Below, in pieces: positions 31,450 to 41,368 of a stretch of DNA of 64,000 nucleotides. Each line of letters opens with the position of its first letter. Position 1 is the stretch's first letter. This stretch comes from an uncultured Ruminococcus sp. (GTDB lineage: Bacteria; Bacillota; Clostridia; Oscillospirales; Ruminococcaceae). Location of the stretch: the NCBI GenBank assembly GCA_947627175.1, contig CANQVA010000002.1, positions 1 to 64,000 of the forward strand, given 5' to 3'. The position numbers and the translations under genes are program-made. The notes under the pieces were generated by a model. The model was not told where the DNA came from, ran no database searches, and saw only the letters and a program-made list of their open reading frames with translations.

Positions 31450-33999
31450 ATGATAAGCAAAAAGACTAAGGCTTTGACAGCCGGTATCCTTTCTGCCGTA
31501 ATGTCAGCTACTGCTATTATGCCTGCTATGTCATCATCAGCAGCTAATGAGTATGCTACAGAAGGCGGTGCAAACGAGTCATATGCTAAGATGTTCGCAT
31601 CACTCTATGACGATGTTATCACAAATGGTCAGAAAAACGGCTATCTCAGCAGCCAGAACAACGGCGGTGATTCTTTCGGTATTCCTTACCACGCAGTAGA
31701 AACTCTCGTTGTTGAAGCTCCTGACTATGGTCATGAAACAACATCAGAAGCTATGTCCTACATCACATGGGTTGCAGCTATGCACGATGTTCTTGTTAAT
31801 AAGGGCATTATCGACGGCAGCACAGGCGACCTTGCAAAGGCATGGAAGACTATGGAAGCTATTATTCCTGGTTGGTCTGAAGCTTCAGGCAGAATGAACG
31901 ACATTAACTATAAGTCAATCTGGCAGAAAGACAGACTCAAGGCTGATACAGCTCCTGAAAAGGATACTCCTAATGAATATCCTACACAGAATGCAGGCGT
32001 AGATGCTATTAACCCAATGTACAGCATCTATAAGTCAGCATATGGCAGTGACAACGGTTACTACCTCATGCACTGGCTCGCAGACGTTGATGACTGGTAT
32101 GGTTTCGGCGGCGGAAGCGGCAAATTCACATTTATCAATACTTTCCAGCGTGGTGAACAGGAATCATGTTTTGAAACTGTTCCACATCCATGTCTTGAAG
32201 AACTCAAGTATGGTAATAACGACGGTATTAAGGGTATTTTCAACGGTCAGGGTGTAGCTGCACAGTACGCATTCACAAACGCTCCTGACGCTGAAGACCG
32301 TGCTATTCAGGCTGTTTATTTTGCTAACCAGTACGGTGCAGGTTCTGATGAAGTTTCAGCACTTGCAGGTAAAATGGGCGACCAGTGCCGTAACGATATG
32401 TTTGATAAATATTATCATGCTATCGGTTGTCAGAATATCATGGCAAGCGGTAACAACGGCAGCACATACGGTGCTGAAGGCGGTCAGCATTACCTTATGG
32501 CTTGGTATACATCATGGGGCGGTGCTCTCAATGACTACAGCTGGGCTTGGCAGATTGGTGCTTCTCATGCACATCAGTTCTATCAGAACCCGCTTGCTGC
32601 TTACGCTCTTATTGACGACAGCAAGATTAACGCTGGTATGAAAGGCTCAAATGCTACTGAAGACTACAAAACATCATTCCAGAGACAGATTGAAATGTAC
32701 CTCTGGCTCCAGTCTGTTGAAGGTCCGTTCGCAGGTGGTTGTACAAACTCCTACAGAGGACGTTATGAAAAATATCCGGATGGATATCCGACATTCTATG
32801 ACATGGTTTATATTCCTCACCCTGTATATGCTGACCCGGGTTCAAACCACTGGATTGGTAACCAAGTATGGTCTATGCAGCGTCTTGCTGAACTTTACTA
32901 CTATGTAAAGACAAATGGTACAAACTCAACTATCAGCAGCATGAAGTTCGGCGGTCTTTCACTTGAAGATGCTCTTAAGGCTCTTATCGAAAGATGGGTT
33001 GCATGGTTTGAGGAAAATACTAAATTTGATTACGTTGCAGAAGATGGAACAGAAATGGCTTATGCTATTCCTTCAAACCTCGACTGGGGTACATCTGACA
33101 CAGACTACAGCGTTGCTCCTGACACATGGACAGGTACTTACAATCCTAACGGCAACCAGAAACTTCACTGTACAATTACAGGCTACGGTATGGGCGACGT
33201 TGGTTGTGTATCTTCACTTTGTAATACTCTTATGTATTTCGCTAAGGCTGAAGGCGTTGACCCGTCATGTGCTATGGAAGAAAAGGCTGATGGCACAACA
33301 GCTGAAAAAGGTCTTTACCTTGCTAACAAGCTCCTCAGCACTCAGTGGGATCTCGGACGTGATGAAATCGGTATCGCATTTGAAGACCACAACGGAAGCC
33401 TCAAGAGAATATTTGAAGAAGAAGTTTACATTCCTTCATACTACAACGGCAAAATGCCTGATGGTTCAGTTCTTCAGAATGGTGCTACATTCTCCTCAAT
33501 CCGTGAAAGCTATGCTAATGACGAAATGTATCAGGCAGCTAAGAAGGTTTACGACGAAACAGGCGGAACAGATGCTTACTACTACAAATTACACAGATTC
33601 TGGCATCATGGTGACGCTCTTATGTCCTACGGTTCTATGGCTCTCCTCTATCCTGAAGTTACACCTCTTGGTGCTTCAACAGAACCGTCAACAGATCCTT
33701 CAACAGACCCATCAACAGACAATACAGACAATACAGACGACCTCAAGGTAACTATGTGGGGCGACACTAACCTCGACAAAAAAGTAGATATTTCTGATGC
33801 TGTTCTTATCATGCAGTCAATCGCTAACCCTGATGAATTTACAATTCAGCCTCAGGGTGTACTCAATGGTGACGTTGTTGATAACGGAAACGGTCTTACA
33901 AACGTTGATGCTCTTGCTATTCAGTATGTTGAAATCAGGACAATCACTAATGAGGCATTCCCGATGACATCAACAGAACTTGACGCTTTAGCTAAGTAA
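31450..33999 (+). CDS. GH48 reducing-end exoglucanase with C-terminal dockerin
   Basis: An 849-residue cellulosomal cellulase. A signal peptide (about 1-32, ending SSSAA) leads into a GH48 domain (about 35-735). It includes APDYGHETTSEAMSY, whose Glu100 aligns with the general acid, as well as WAWQIGASHAHQFYQ. A Thr/Pro linker (TEPSTDPSTDPSTD) precedes a type I dockerin with two calcium-binding repeats (DTNLDKKVDISDAVLIMQSI and LTNVDALAIQYVEI). GH48 is usually the most abundant processive cellulase of a cellulosome and often occurs once per genome. Codons are more CTC/ATC-rich than in neighbours, as in highly expressed genes. It is monocistronic, with a strong promoter and terminator. The scaffoldin is elsewhere. 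Confidence 0.96.
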   Translation: MISKKTKALTAGILSAVMSATAIMPAMSSSAANEYATEGGANESYAKMFASLYDDVITNGQKNGYLSSQNNGGDSFGIPYHAVETLVVEAPDYGHETTSEAMSYITWVAAMHDVLVNKGIIDGSTGDLAKAWKTMEAIIPGWSEASGRMNDINYKSIWQKDRLKADTAPEKDTPNEYPTQNAGVDAINPMYSIYKSAYGSDNGYYLMHWLADVDDWYGFGGGSGKFTFINTFQRGEQESCFETVPHPCLEELKYGNNDGIKGIFNGQGVAAQYAFTNAPDAEDRAIQAVYFANQYGAGSDEVSALAGKMGDQCRNDMFDKYYHAIGCQNIMASGNNGSTYGAEGGQHYLMAWYTSWGGALNDYSWAWQIGASHAHQFYQNPLAAYALIDDSKINAGMKGSNATEDYKTSFQRQIEMYLWLQSVEGPFAGGCTNSYRGRYEKYPDGYPTFYDMVYIPHPVYADPGSNHWIGNQVWSMQRLAELYYYVKTNGTNSTISSMKFGGLSLEDALKALIERWVAWFEENTKFDYVAEDGTEMAYAIPSNLDWGTSDTDYSVAPDTWTGTYNPNGNQKLHCTITGYGMGDVGCVSSLCNTLMYFAKAEGVDPSCAMEEKADGTTAEKGLYLANKLLSTQWDLGRDEIGIAFEDHNGSLKRIFEEEVYIPSYYNGKMPDGSVLQNGATFSSIRESYANDEMYQAAKKVYDETGGTDAYYYKLHRFWHHGDALMSYGSMALLYPEVTPLGASTEPSTDPSTDPSTDNTDNTDDLKVTMWGDTNLDKKVDISDAVLIMQSIANPDEFTIQPQGVLNGDVVDNGNGLTNVDALAIQYVEIRTITNEAFPMTSTELDALAK

Positions 34000-34010
34000 T
34001 TTATAAATAT

Positions 34011-34040
34011 AAGGGACACTCCGGTGTCCCTTATTTTTTT
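34011..34040 (+). terminator. Terminator of the GH48 gene
   Basis: A 9-bp perfect stem (AAGGGACAC 34011-34019 with 34024-34032), TCCG loop, then ATTTTTTT. Confidence 0.92.
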
Positions 34041-34150
34041 AAAACGAATTTTATTTTTAGTATAATAAATAAAATAAATCTGTCGAAAATGCCTTTTTTT
34101 CAGATTTTTTCTTAAATTTTTTTTAAACCGCTCATTTTTTTTGAAAATGC

Positions 34151-34179
34151 TTGCATTTTCTAATAATTGGTGATATAAT
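34151..34179 (+). promoter_or_regulatory. Promoter of the yicC-to-spoVM cluster
   Basis: TTGCAT (34151-34156), 17-bp spacer, TATAAT (34174-34179), preceded by TG. Further AT-rich TATAAT-like boxes follow. No other good promoter was found up to spoVM. Confidence 0.75.
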
Positions 34180-34239
34180 AGTATAATAGTATAGTTTTGT
34201 ATTATACAATATTTGTTATTATAAAGGCAGGCGAATCAG

Positions 34240-35118
34240 GTGATAAGAAGCATGACCGGCTACGGCAGGGCACAAAAAATACTCAACGGCCGTGATATAC
34301 TCGTTGAAATCCGCTCTGTTAATCATAGATATTATGAATACTCTTCAAGAATCCCCCGTACTTACAGCTATATAGACGAAAAACTTAAAACACTTCTGAA
34401 AACCTCCGTTTCAAGAGGAAAAGTTGAAGTTTCAGTTACAATCAATAATATTGAAGCGACTGAATCTGAAATTTCCATAAATAAGGCTGTTGCAGAGGGT
34501 TATATAAATGCCCTCAGAAACGTTTCAGGCGAACTTGGTCTTAAAGACGATTTGGTTCTTTCAAAGCTGATAAAACTCCCCGAAATATTTGTCATTCAAA
34601 AATCTCCCGACAATCAGGAGCAAATCTGGACAGATATTGCGGAAGTTGCAGATGAAGCACTCTCAAAATTCGTTGAAATGCGTTCTGTAGAGGGCGAAAA
34701 GCTAAAAAACGATATTATCTTAAAGGCTGATTTAATTCTGAATATGGTCGGACAGATTGAGGAAATTTCTCCTCAGACCGTCGAAAATTACCGAAATCGG
34801 CTTTATCAGAAACTTTCTGAAATTCTTGAAAACAAAGATATTGACGAACAGCGTATACTTACAGAATCGGCAATTTTTGCGGAAAAAGTCGCTGTTGATG
34901 AAGAAACTGTACGGCTGAGAAGTCATATATCCCAATTGAAAAATATGTTTTATTCAGATGAACCTATAGGCAGAAAGCTTGATTTCATAGTTCAGGAAAT
35001 GAACCGTGAAGTAAATACAATAGGTTCTAAAGCACAGGACTTGAATATAACTAAAATCGTCGTTGATATGAAAGCGGAAATTGAAAAAATCCGTGAACAA
35101 ATTCAAAATATTGAATAG
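34240..35118 (+). CDS. yicC: YicC-family endoribonuclease
   Basis: A 292-residue YicC/YloC protein. The GTG at 34240 gives the invariant start VIRSMTGYGRA (read as Met). The C-terminal DUF1732 part is present (VDEETVRLRSHISQLKNMF; GRKLDFIVQEMNREVNTIGSK). YicC and YloC have been shown to be endoribonucleases. AGGCAGG lies upstream. It heads the same gene string as in Bacillus (yloC-remA-gmk-rpoZ). Confidence 0.93.
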   Translation: MIRSMTGYGRAQKILNGRDILVEIRSVNHRYYEYSSRIPRTYSYIDEKLKTLLKTSVSRGKVEVSVTINNIEATESEISINKAVAEGYINALRNVSGELGLKDDLVLSKLIKLPEIFVIQKSPDNQEQIWTDIAEVADEALSKFVEMRSVEGEKLKNDIILKADLILNMVGQIEEISPQTVENYRNRLYQKLSEILENKDIDEQRILTESAIFAEKVAVDEETVRLRSHISQLKNMFYSDEPIGRKLDFIVQEMNREVNTIGSKAQDLNITKIVVDMKAEIEKIREQIQNIE

Positions 35119-35125
35119 GTGAGTT

Positions 35126-35383
35126 GTGAAATTTATAAATATTGGTTATGGAAATATGATTGCTTCCGAAAGAATTGTAACAATAGTAAGCCCTGAATCC
35201 GCTCCCATAAAAAGAATGATTCAGGAAGCCCGTGACGAAGGGCGTGCCATTGATGCAACTTACGGAAGAAAAACAAGAGCCGTTATTGTTATGGACAGCG
35301 GACATATTATACTTTCGTCGCTGATTACAGAAACTCTTGCGGCAAGACTTAATGAATCGGGAGGTTCAAATAATAATGAGTAA
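35126..35383 (+). CDS. remA: RemA-family regulator (DUF370)
   Basis: An 85-residue DUF370 protein with the conserved INIGYGNMI start, [13 protein letters not shown] and [13 protein letters not shown]. In Bacillus subtilis, RemA is a DNA-binding activator of biofilm matrix genes. It uses a GTG start with AGGTGA 5 bp upstream. It overlaps the start of gmk by 8 bp. Confidence 0.93.
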   Translation: MKFINIGYGNMIASERIVTIVSPESAPIKRMIQEARDEGRAIDATYGRKTRAVIVMDSGHIILSSLITETLAARLNESGGSNNNE

Positions 35384-35981
35384 AGGAAGACTTATTGTTT
35401 TTTCTGCACCGTCCGGATGTGGAAAAGGTACAATGCTTGCTGAAATTCTGAAACATGGAAATTATCACTGTTCAGTTTCGGCAACTACACGTGAACCACG
35501 TCACGGCGAAAAAAATGGCGTTAATTATTACTTTATAAGCGATGAGGAATTTGAACAGAAAATCAAAGAAAACGCTTTTCTTGAATATGCCGGATACTGT
35601 AAACATTATTATGGTACACTTCTTTCAGAAGTTGATGACTATATTGAAAAGGGTATTGATGTTATTCTTGAAATTGAAGTTCAGGGTGCAATGAAAGTAA
35701 TGGAAAAAAGACCGGAAGCCGTTTCAATTTTCGTAATTCCGCCGTCAATCGGTGAATTAAAACGCAGACTTAAAAAGCGTGGCACTGAAAGCAAAGAAGT
35801 TATTGAAGAAAGAATTTCAGAAGCCGCCGGTGAAATAGCTCAAGCCGGAAAATATAATTATGTTATTGTTAACGACGCTCTTGAAAACGCTGTAAACGAC
35901 TTTTTCGCAATAATGCGTGCGGAAAAGCTTAAAGCAGAATTTTCGGGCGATATTATAAATGAGGTGTTAAAAAATGCTTAG
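35376..35981 (+). CDS. gmk: Guanylate kinase
   Basis: A 201-residue kinase that phosphorylates GMP to GDP. P-loop [27 protein letters not shown] for GMP binding, and [10 protein letters not shown] are present. The ATG at 35376 follows GGGAGG. It overlaps both remA and, at its end, rpoZ by 8 bp. Confidence 0.96.
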   Translation: MSKGRLIVFSAPSGCGKGTMLAEILKHGNYHCSVSATTREPRHGEKNGVNYYFISDEEFEQKIKENAFLEYAGYCKHYYGTLLSEVDDYIEKGIDVILEIEVQGAMKVMEKRPEAVSIFVIPPSIGELKRRLKKRGTESKEVIEERISEAAGEIAQAGKYNYVIVNDALENAVNDFFAIMRAEKLKAEFSGDIINEVLKNA

Positions 35982-36183
35982 ACCTGCTGTAAATCAGATT
36001 ATTTCAAAAAATGAAAGTTGTTATTCACTTGTAATTGCCGTTGCAAAACGTGCAAGAGAAATTGCGGACGAAATTTATGAAAGAGGCGAAACTCTCGAAG
36101 AAAACCCCGTAAAAACTGCCGTTGAAGAAATTGCCGGCGATAAATGCAAAATAGTAACTACATCTTCACAGAAGGGTGAATAA
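35974..36183 (+). CDS. rpoZ: RNA polymerase omega subunit
   Basis: A 69-residue omega subunit (SCYSLVIAVAKRAREIADE; ENPVKTAVEEIAGDKCKI), which helps assemble and stabilise RNA polymerase. GAGGTG lies upstream. Its stop shares a base with the priA ATG (TAATG). In Bacillus, coaBC comes between rpoZ and priA; it is absent here. Confidence 0.93.
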   Translation: MLRPAVNQIISKNESCYSLVIAVAKRAREIADEIYERGETLEENPVKTAVEEIAGDKCKIVTTSSQKGE

Positions 36184-38633
36184 TGCCTGTTATTGCAGAA
36201 ATTGCCGTAAGCGGTACTCTATATTCGTTTGATATGCTTTTCAGCTATGTTGTTCCGCAGAATATGTCGGGTTCAGTCAAATGCGGTTGCCGTGTACTCG
36301 TTCCTTTCGGAAGAGGAAATTCACGCAGAATAGGCGTTGTCATGCGGTTGACGCATGGCGGGGGTTCAGGTCTTAAAACTGTTGTGTCTCTTATTGACAG
36401 TGAACCTGTTATTTCAGAAGAACTTATAAAAATTGCCTTTTATCTGCATGACAATACTTTTTGCACTTATTTTGAGGCAGTAAAAGTAATGCTCCCCCCT
36501 GCTATGAATGTCATAGTAAAAGAAAAATTCCGTCTGAACAGAAGTTTTTCCGATTTCGATTCAATAAGCAGTAACGCAAAAGAAATTTTAGAAAAACTTC
36601 AACAGTTTTCTGACGATGTATCAATAGATAATTTTATCAATAATTTCATTTCCGAAAACGGCAGAAAAATTATTGATGAACTATGTGAAAGCGATGCTGT
36701 TTATTCAGATAATATTTTCCGTCAGAAAGTCAGTGATGCTGTTTTAAAAATGGTACATCTTACCGACAAATATATAAATTGTCCCGAAGATTTTAAGTTC
36801 ACACCTAAACAGAAAACAGTTGTGGAATTTCTGAAAGAAAACGGAACGGCTTCATCAAAGGAAACTGCCTATATGTGCGGAGTTACAATGATTGTCATAT
36901 CGAATCTTGTCAGAAATGGTGTAATTGAGGAATACGAAACGGAAATTTTCCGCCATGTTGAGGACTTTTCAGAATGCAGAGCAGACATAAATGAAACAGT
37001 ACTTTCAGACGAACAACAGAACGCTTACAATATGATTTCTGAACAGGTTCACAAACACAAGCCCGCTGTTTTTCTGTTGCATGGCGTTACAGGCAGTGGC
37101 AAAACTTCTGTATATGAAAAGCTGATTTTCGATACAATTTCACACGGACGGCAAGTCATGATGCTTATTCCCGAAATAAGTCTTACTCCGCAGGTTCTTA
37201 AACGTTTCCGTTCTCTTTTCGGTGAGAGAGTTGCTGTAATTCACAGTGGTCTTACTCTTGGTCAAAGACTTGACGAATACAAGAGAATCAAAAAAGGAAA
37301 TGCTGATATTGTAATAGGTACAAGGAGTGCAGTTTTTTCACCGCTTGACAATATCGGTCTCATTATAATGGACGAGGAGGGCGAACGTTCGTATAAATCA
37401 GACATTACACCGAGATACAACGCACATGACATTGCAAAACAAAGATGTGCATATCACGGTTCAACACTTCTGCTTGCTTCTGCTACTCCGTCAATAGAGA
37501 GTTTTTACCTTGCTGAAAAAGGTCTTTACCATCTTATAAAAATGAATGAGCGGTATAATAATACTCCCCTGCCGGAAGTAGATATTGTTGATATGAGTGA
37601 AGAACGAGCGAACGGCAATATAACAGAATTCAGCCATAAACTTGTTAATGAAATAAATCTTAATCTTCAGAACGATGAACAAACTATACTGTTGCTTAAT
37701 CGTCGTGGATATCATACAATTATAAGCTGTATGGACTGTGGTAAACCTGTTCACTGCCCTAATTGTTCAGTTCCCCTGACATATCATAAAAAAAATGGCA
37801 GACTTATGTGCCATTACTGCGGATATTCAGGAGAACGTATTAAAAACTGTCCGTCATGCAATTCTCAAAGACTTAGAAGTATGGGTTTCGGTACTCAGAA
37901 ACTTGAAGAAGAACTTAATATGTATTTCCCGACAGCAAAAATTCTTCGTATGGACGCTGATACGACTTTTTCAAGATATTCATATGAAAAAAATTTCACG
38001 GATTTCCGAAACGGAAAGTATAATATAATGATTGGTACTCAGATGATTGGAAAAGGGCTTGACTTTCCGAATGTAACTCTCGTCGGCGTACTTTCAGTTG
38101 ATAAAGCACTCTATGCAGGAGATTTCCGCAGTTATGAAAAAACTTTTTCGCTGATAACTCAAGTTGTAGGACGCAGTGGACGATGTTTCAAGCGTGGCAG
38201 GGCTGTTTTGCAGACGTTTATACCTGACCACTATATAATAAATCTTGCAGCGAATCAGGATTATGACGGTTTCTATGAACAAGAAATAGCTTTACGGCGA
38301 ACAATGATTTTTCCTCCGATATGTGATATGTGTACTTTTTGTTTTTCAGGAACAAATGATACATCAGTAAAAAAAGGTGCTGATGCGGTAATGACTGTTA
38401 TGCGTGAAAATCTGAAAGAACTGAATCCGAAAACACCTGTGAGGGTTCTTCCCCCTGTAAAATGTTCATATGAAAAAATAAACGGTAGATACCGTTGGAG
38501 AATTATTATGAAATGCAAGAATACCGCCGAAATAAGAGACTTTATAAGCAGTGTGATAAAAAAATCCCTGACAATTAAGGAAATGTCGGGAATTTCACTT
38601 TACGCTGATATGAACGGCGATACAGGCTTATAA
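36183..38633 (+). CDS. priA: Primosomal helicase PriA
   Basis: An 816-residue replication-restart helicase. An N-terminal DNA-binding domain is followed by Walker A GVTGSGKTS (about residue 301), motif II MDEEGERSYKSD, and a zinc-binding insert with CMDCGK, CPNC, CHYCG and CPSC (about 516-560). Helicase motifs GTQMIGKGLDFPNVTLVG and QVVGRSGR follow. Motif II reads DEEG where PriA normally has DEEH, the one odd residue. The rest is full length. Confidence 0.95.
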   Translation: MPVIAEIAVSGTLYSFDMLFSYVVPQNMSGSVKCGCRVLVPFGRGNSRRIGVVMRLTHGGGSGLKTVVSLIDSEPVISEELIKIAFYLHDNTFCTYFEAVKVMLPPAMNVIVKEKFRLNRSFSDFDSISSNAKEILEKLQQFSDDVSIDNFINNFISENGRKIIDELCESDAVYSDNIFRQKVSDAVLKMVHLTDKYINCPEDFKFTPKQKTVVEFLKENGTASSKETAYMCGVTMIVISNLVRNGVIEEYETEIFRHVEDFSECRADINETVLSDEQQNAYNMISEQVHKHKPAVFLLHGVTGSGKTSVYEKLIFDTISHGRQVMMLIPEISLTPQVLKRFRSLFGERVAVIHSGLTLGQRLDEYKRIKKGNADIVIGTRSAVFSPLDNIGLIIMDEEGERSYKSDITPRYNAHDIAKQRCAYHGSTLLLASATPSIESFYLAEKGLYHLIKMNERYNNTPLPEVDIVDMSEERANGNITEFSHKLVNEINLNLQNDEQTILLLNRRGYHTIISCMDCGKPVHCPNCSVPLTYHKKNGRLMCHYCGYSGERIKNCPSCNSQRLRSMGFGTQKLEEELNMYFPTAKILRMDADTTFSRYSYEKNFTDFRNGKYNIMIGTQMIGKGLDFPNVTLVGVLSVDKALYAGDFRSYEKTFSLITQVVGRSGRCFKRGRAVLQTFIPDHYIINLAANQDYDGFYEQEIALRRTMIFPPICDMCTFCFSGTNDTSVKKGADAVMTVMRENLKELNPKTPVRVLPPVKCSYEKINGRYRWRIIMKCKNTAEIRDFISSVIKKSLTIKEMSGISLYADMNGDTGL

Positions 38634-38655
38634 AAAAGAAAGGATATTGGATAAA

Positions 38656-39117
38656 ATGGCACTCAGAAAAATTTTGACAGATAAAGATGAATCTCTTCAC
38701 AAAGTATGCAGACCTGTTGAAAAATTCGACAAAAGACTTGCTCAACTTCTGGACGATATGCACGAAACACTTGACAAAGCTCAGGGCGTAGGGCTTGCCG
38801 CTCCACAAGTGGGAATTTGCAGACGTATTTTTATAATGCACCTTGAAGAAGGAAATTTTGAGGCTATAAATCCCGAAATTATCCTTAAAGAGGGTAAACA
38901 GCGTGTTCAGGAAGGTTGTCTTTCCTGTCCGAATATATGGGGATATGTAACACGCCCTATGCGTTGCCGTCTGAAAGCACAAGACAGAAACGGCGAATGG
39001 TGGGAACGTGATTTTACGGGGCTTGGGGCTCAATGTACAAACCATGAAAACGACCACCTCGACGGTCATGTTTTTACTGAAATAGTGGAGGAATTTTTCG
39101 TTCCGGAGGAGGCATGA
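38656..39117 (+). CDS. def: Peptide deformylase
   Basis: A 153-residue metalloenzyme that removes the formyl group from new proteins. Motifs: GVGLAAPQVG, EGCLSCP (metal Cys; Val is more usual than the second Cys), and HENDHLDG (two metal His, catalytic Glu). The ATG at 38656 is chosen over the TTG at 38647. fmt follows 3 bp later, so the enzyme that adds formyl groups and the one that removes them are co-expressed. Confidence 0.95.
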   Translation: MALRKILTDKDESLHKVCRPVEKFDKRLAQLLDDMHETLDKAQGVGLAAPQVGICRRIFIMHLEEGNFEAINPEIILKEGKQRVQEGCLSCPNIWGYVTRPMRCRLKAQDRNGEWWERDFTGLGAQCTNHENDHLDGHVFTEIVEEFFVPEEA

Positions 39118-39120
39118 TTT

Positions 39121-40047
39121 ATGAAAATTGTATTTATGGGTACACCTGACTTTGCGGTGCCTTGTCTGAAAATGCTTGCGGAAAGTCAACATGAAGTTTC
39201 TGCGGTATTCACACAACCCGACAAACCAAAAGGACGGGGCTATAAAATGATTCCTACGCCCGTAAAGTCTGTTGCTCTTGAGTACGGATTACCGATTTAT
39301 CAGCCGTTATCACTCCGAAAAGGCGATGACGCACAACAAGTTGCGGATATTCTTGAAAATATTTCCCCTGACTTTATTGTTGTTACAGCTTACGGACAGA
39401 TTCTCCCTAAAAAAATTCTTGAACTCCCCCGCTATGGGTGTATAAATATTCACGCCTCACTTCTTCCGAAATACAGAGGGGCAGCACCGATAAATTGGTG
39501 TTTGTTAAATGGAGAAACAGAAACAGGAGTTACTTCAATGCTTATGTCAGAGGGTCTTGACACGGGCGATATGCTGATTAAAAAAAGTACTGAAATAGGC
39601 GAAAACGAAATATATCAGGAACTTTATGCAAGACTTGCTGAAATGGGCGGTGAAGTCCTTGCGGAAACTATTGAGGCAATTGAAAAAGGTTCACTCAATC
39701 CGCAGAAACAGGACGATTCCTTGTCATGTTATTCACCAATGATAAAAAAAGAAATGAGTGCTCTTGATTTTTCAAAGAGTGTGCAGGAAATTCACAACAC
39801 CATAAGAGGAGTTACAGGTTTTACAACTTTTCAGGGAAAACGCCTGAAAATTTTCAGGTCGGAAATAGTTCCGGGAAGTTCAGATGACGAAAACGGCACT
39901 ATAATCAACACTGATAACTTTACTGTAAAATGCGGTGATGGCGGTCTGATTAAGTTTTGCGAAATTCAGCTTGAAGGAAGTAAACGCATGAAAACGTCTG
40001 ATTTCCTAAGAGGAAAAAAGCTGATTCCCGGCGATAAACTGATTTGA
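39121..40047 (+). CDS. fmt: Methionyl-tRNA formyltransferase
   Basis: A 308-residue enzyme that formylates initiator Met-tRNA. The N-terminal formyl-transferase fold has FMGTPDFAVP, the catalytic INIHASLLPKYRGAAPINW and GLDTGDML; the C-terminal domain has FTTFQGKRLKIF. GGAGG lies upstream. Confidence 0.96.
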   Translation: MKIVFMGTPDFAVPCLKMLAESQHEVSAVFTQPDKPKGRGYKMIPTPVKSVALEYGLPIYQPLSLRKGDDAQQVADILENISPDFIVVTAYGQILPKKILELPRYGCINIHASLLPKYRGAAPINWCLLNGETETGVTSMLMSEGLDTGDMLIKKSTEIGENEIYQELYARLAEMGGEVLAETIEAIEKGSLNPQKQDDSLSCYSPMIKKEMSALDFSKSVQEIHNTIRGVTGFTTFQGKRLKIFRSEIVPGSSDDENGTIINTDNFTVKCGDGGLIKFCEIQLEGSKRMKTSDFLRGKKLIPGDKLI

Positions 40048-40059
40048 CGGAGGAAAACA

Positions 40060-41364
40060 ATGACAAATCCGAGATATATGGCGGTCAGGCTATTATGCAA
40101 GACGTTTTCCGAAAGTAGTTTTTCTAATATTCAGCTTAACAGCGGACTTAAAAATTCAGACCTTGACGAACGTGGAAAAAAATTATGTTCCGTAATTTAT
40201 TATGGTGTGATTGAAAGAAAAATTTATCTTGATTATGTAATAAGCAAATTTTCTTCACGTCCCCCCGAAAAACTTGATAATGTAATTCTTAATATACTGC
40301 GTACAGGAATTTATCAGATATTATTTATTGATAGTATACCCGATAGTGCGGCAGTAAATGAAAGTGTCATACTTTCAAAGAAATTCGGCAAAACAAGTGC
40401 GTCGGGAATGGTAAATGCCGTTCTCCGTAATTTCATAAGGGACGGAAAAAAAGTCGTTCTTCCTGATGATGAAATCAGTGCATATTCAGTTAAATATTCC
40501 GCTCCGCCTGAACTCGTCAACAGTCTTATAAATGACTATGGTAATGAACTTGCTGAAAATCTGCTTGCCGATGCTCTCGGCAGTCCGCCTGTTACCGTCA
40601 GAATGAACACACTTAAATGCAGTGAGAATGAATTTCTTAATTCTCTTGGAAAAATAACAGCCGAAAAAAGTAATATTACGTCGGAATGCTTTATTCTTTC
40701 GGGTGGTGATGTGACGGAAACAGAGGCATTCAAAAAAGGTTTTTTTCACGTTCAGGATTTAGCATCACAACTATGCTGCAAAGCTCTTGCACCTTCTGAA
40801 AATGACACAGTACTTGATATATGCTCCGCTCCCGGCGGAAAATCTTTCACAATGTCACAACTTATGAACGGCAAAGGAAATATTATGGCTTTTGACCTGC
40901 ATGAAAAGCGTGTAAAACTTATTCGTGACGGTGCTGAAAGACTTGGACTTTCCAATATAAGGGCATCAGTCGGCGATGCTTTAAAATATAATCCTGAACT
41001 CCCGAAATTCACAAAAATTCTTTGTGATGTTCCCTGTTCGGGAATAGGAGCAATAAGGCGTAAACCTGAAATAAAATACAAGAATTTCAATGATTTTTCG
41101 GGACTGCCTGAAATTCAGTACAATATAACAGAAAACGCTTTGAATTATCTTGCTGTCGGCGGTGAACTCGTTTATTCGACTTGTACCCTGCGTAAAGCCG
41201 AAAATGAAAACGTTACTGAAAAAATTCTTTCACATCACCCCGAAATTGAGCCGGTTCAATTGCCTGAACCTCTCGGCGGAAAGTTCGGAAACAGTGCAAG
41301 TATATTTCCGTGTCATTTCGGCAGTGACGGATTTTTTACGGCAAAGTTCAGAAAAATAAGGTGA
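40060..41364 (+). CDS. rsmB: 16S rRNA m5C967 methyltransferase RsmB
   Basis: A 434-residue protein. It has an N-terminal NusB-like RNA-binding domain, then a SAM-dependent methyltransferase with CSAPGGKSF, DLHEKRVKL, the catalytic Cys in CDVPCSGIGAIRRKPEIKY, and YSTCTL. GGAGGAAAACA precedes the ATG. Its stop region supplies the ribosome binding site (AAGGTGA) of rlmN. Confidence 0.95.
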   Translation: MTNPRYMAVRLLCKTFSESSFSNIQLNSGLKNSDLDERGKKLCSVIYYGVIERKIYLDYVISKFSSRPPEKLDNVILNILRTGIYQILFIDSIPDSAAVNESVILSKKFGKTSASGMVNAVLRNFIRDGKKVVLPDDEISAYSVKYSAPPELVNSLINDYGNELAENLLADALGSPPVTVRMNTLKCSENEFLNSLGKITAEKSNITSECFILSGGDVTETEAFKKGFFHVQDLASQLCCKALAPSENDTVLDICSAPGGKSFTMSQLMNGKGNIMAFDLHEKRVKLIRDGAERLGLSNIRASVGDALKYNPELPKFTKILCDVPCSGIGAIRRKPEIKYKNFNDFSGLPEIQYNITENALNYLAVGGELVYSTCTLRKAENENVTEKILSHHPEIEPVQLPEPLGGKFGNSASIFPCHFGSDGFFTAKFRKIR

Positions 41365-41368
41365 TAAA

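Noticed and set aside
32963..33751. A 262-codon frame inside the GH48 gene
   Set aside because: It is an alternate frame of a highly expressed gene with biased codons. It has no ribosome binding site and no recognisable domain.
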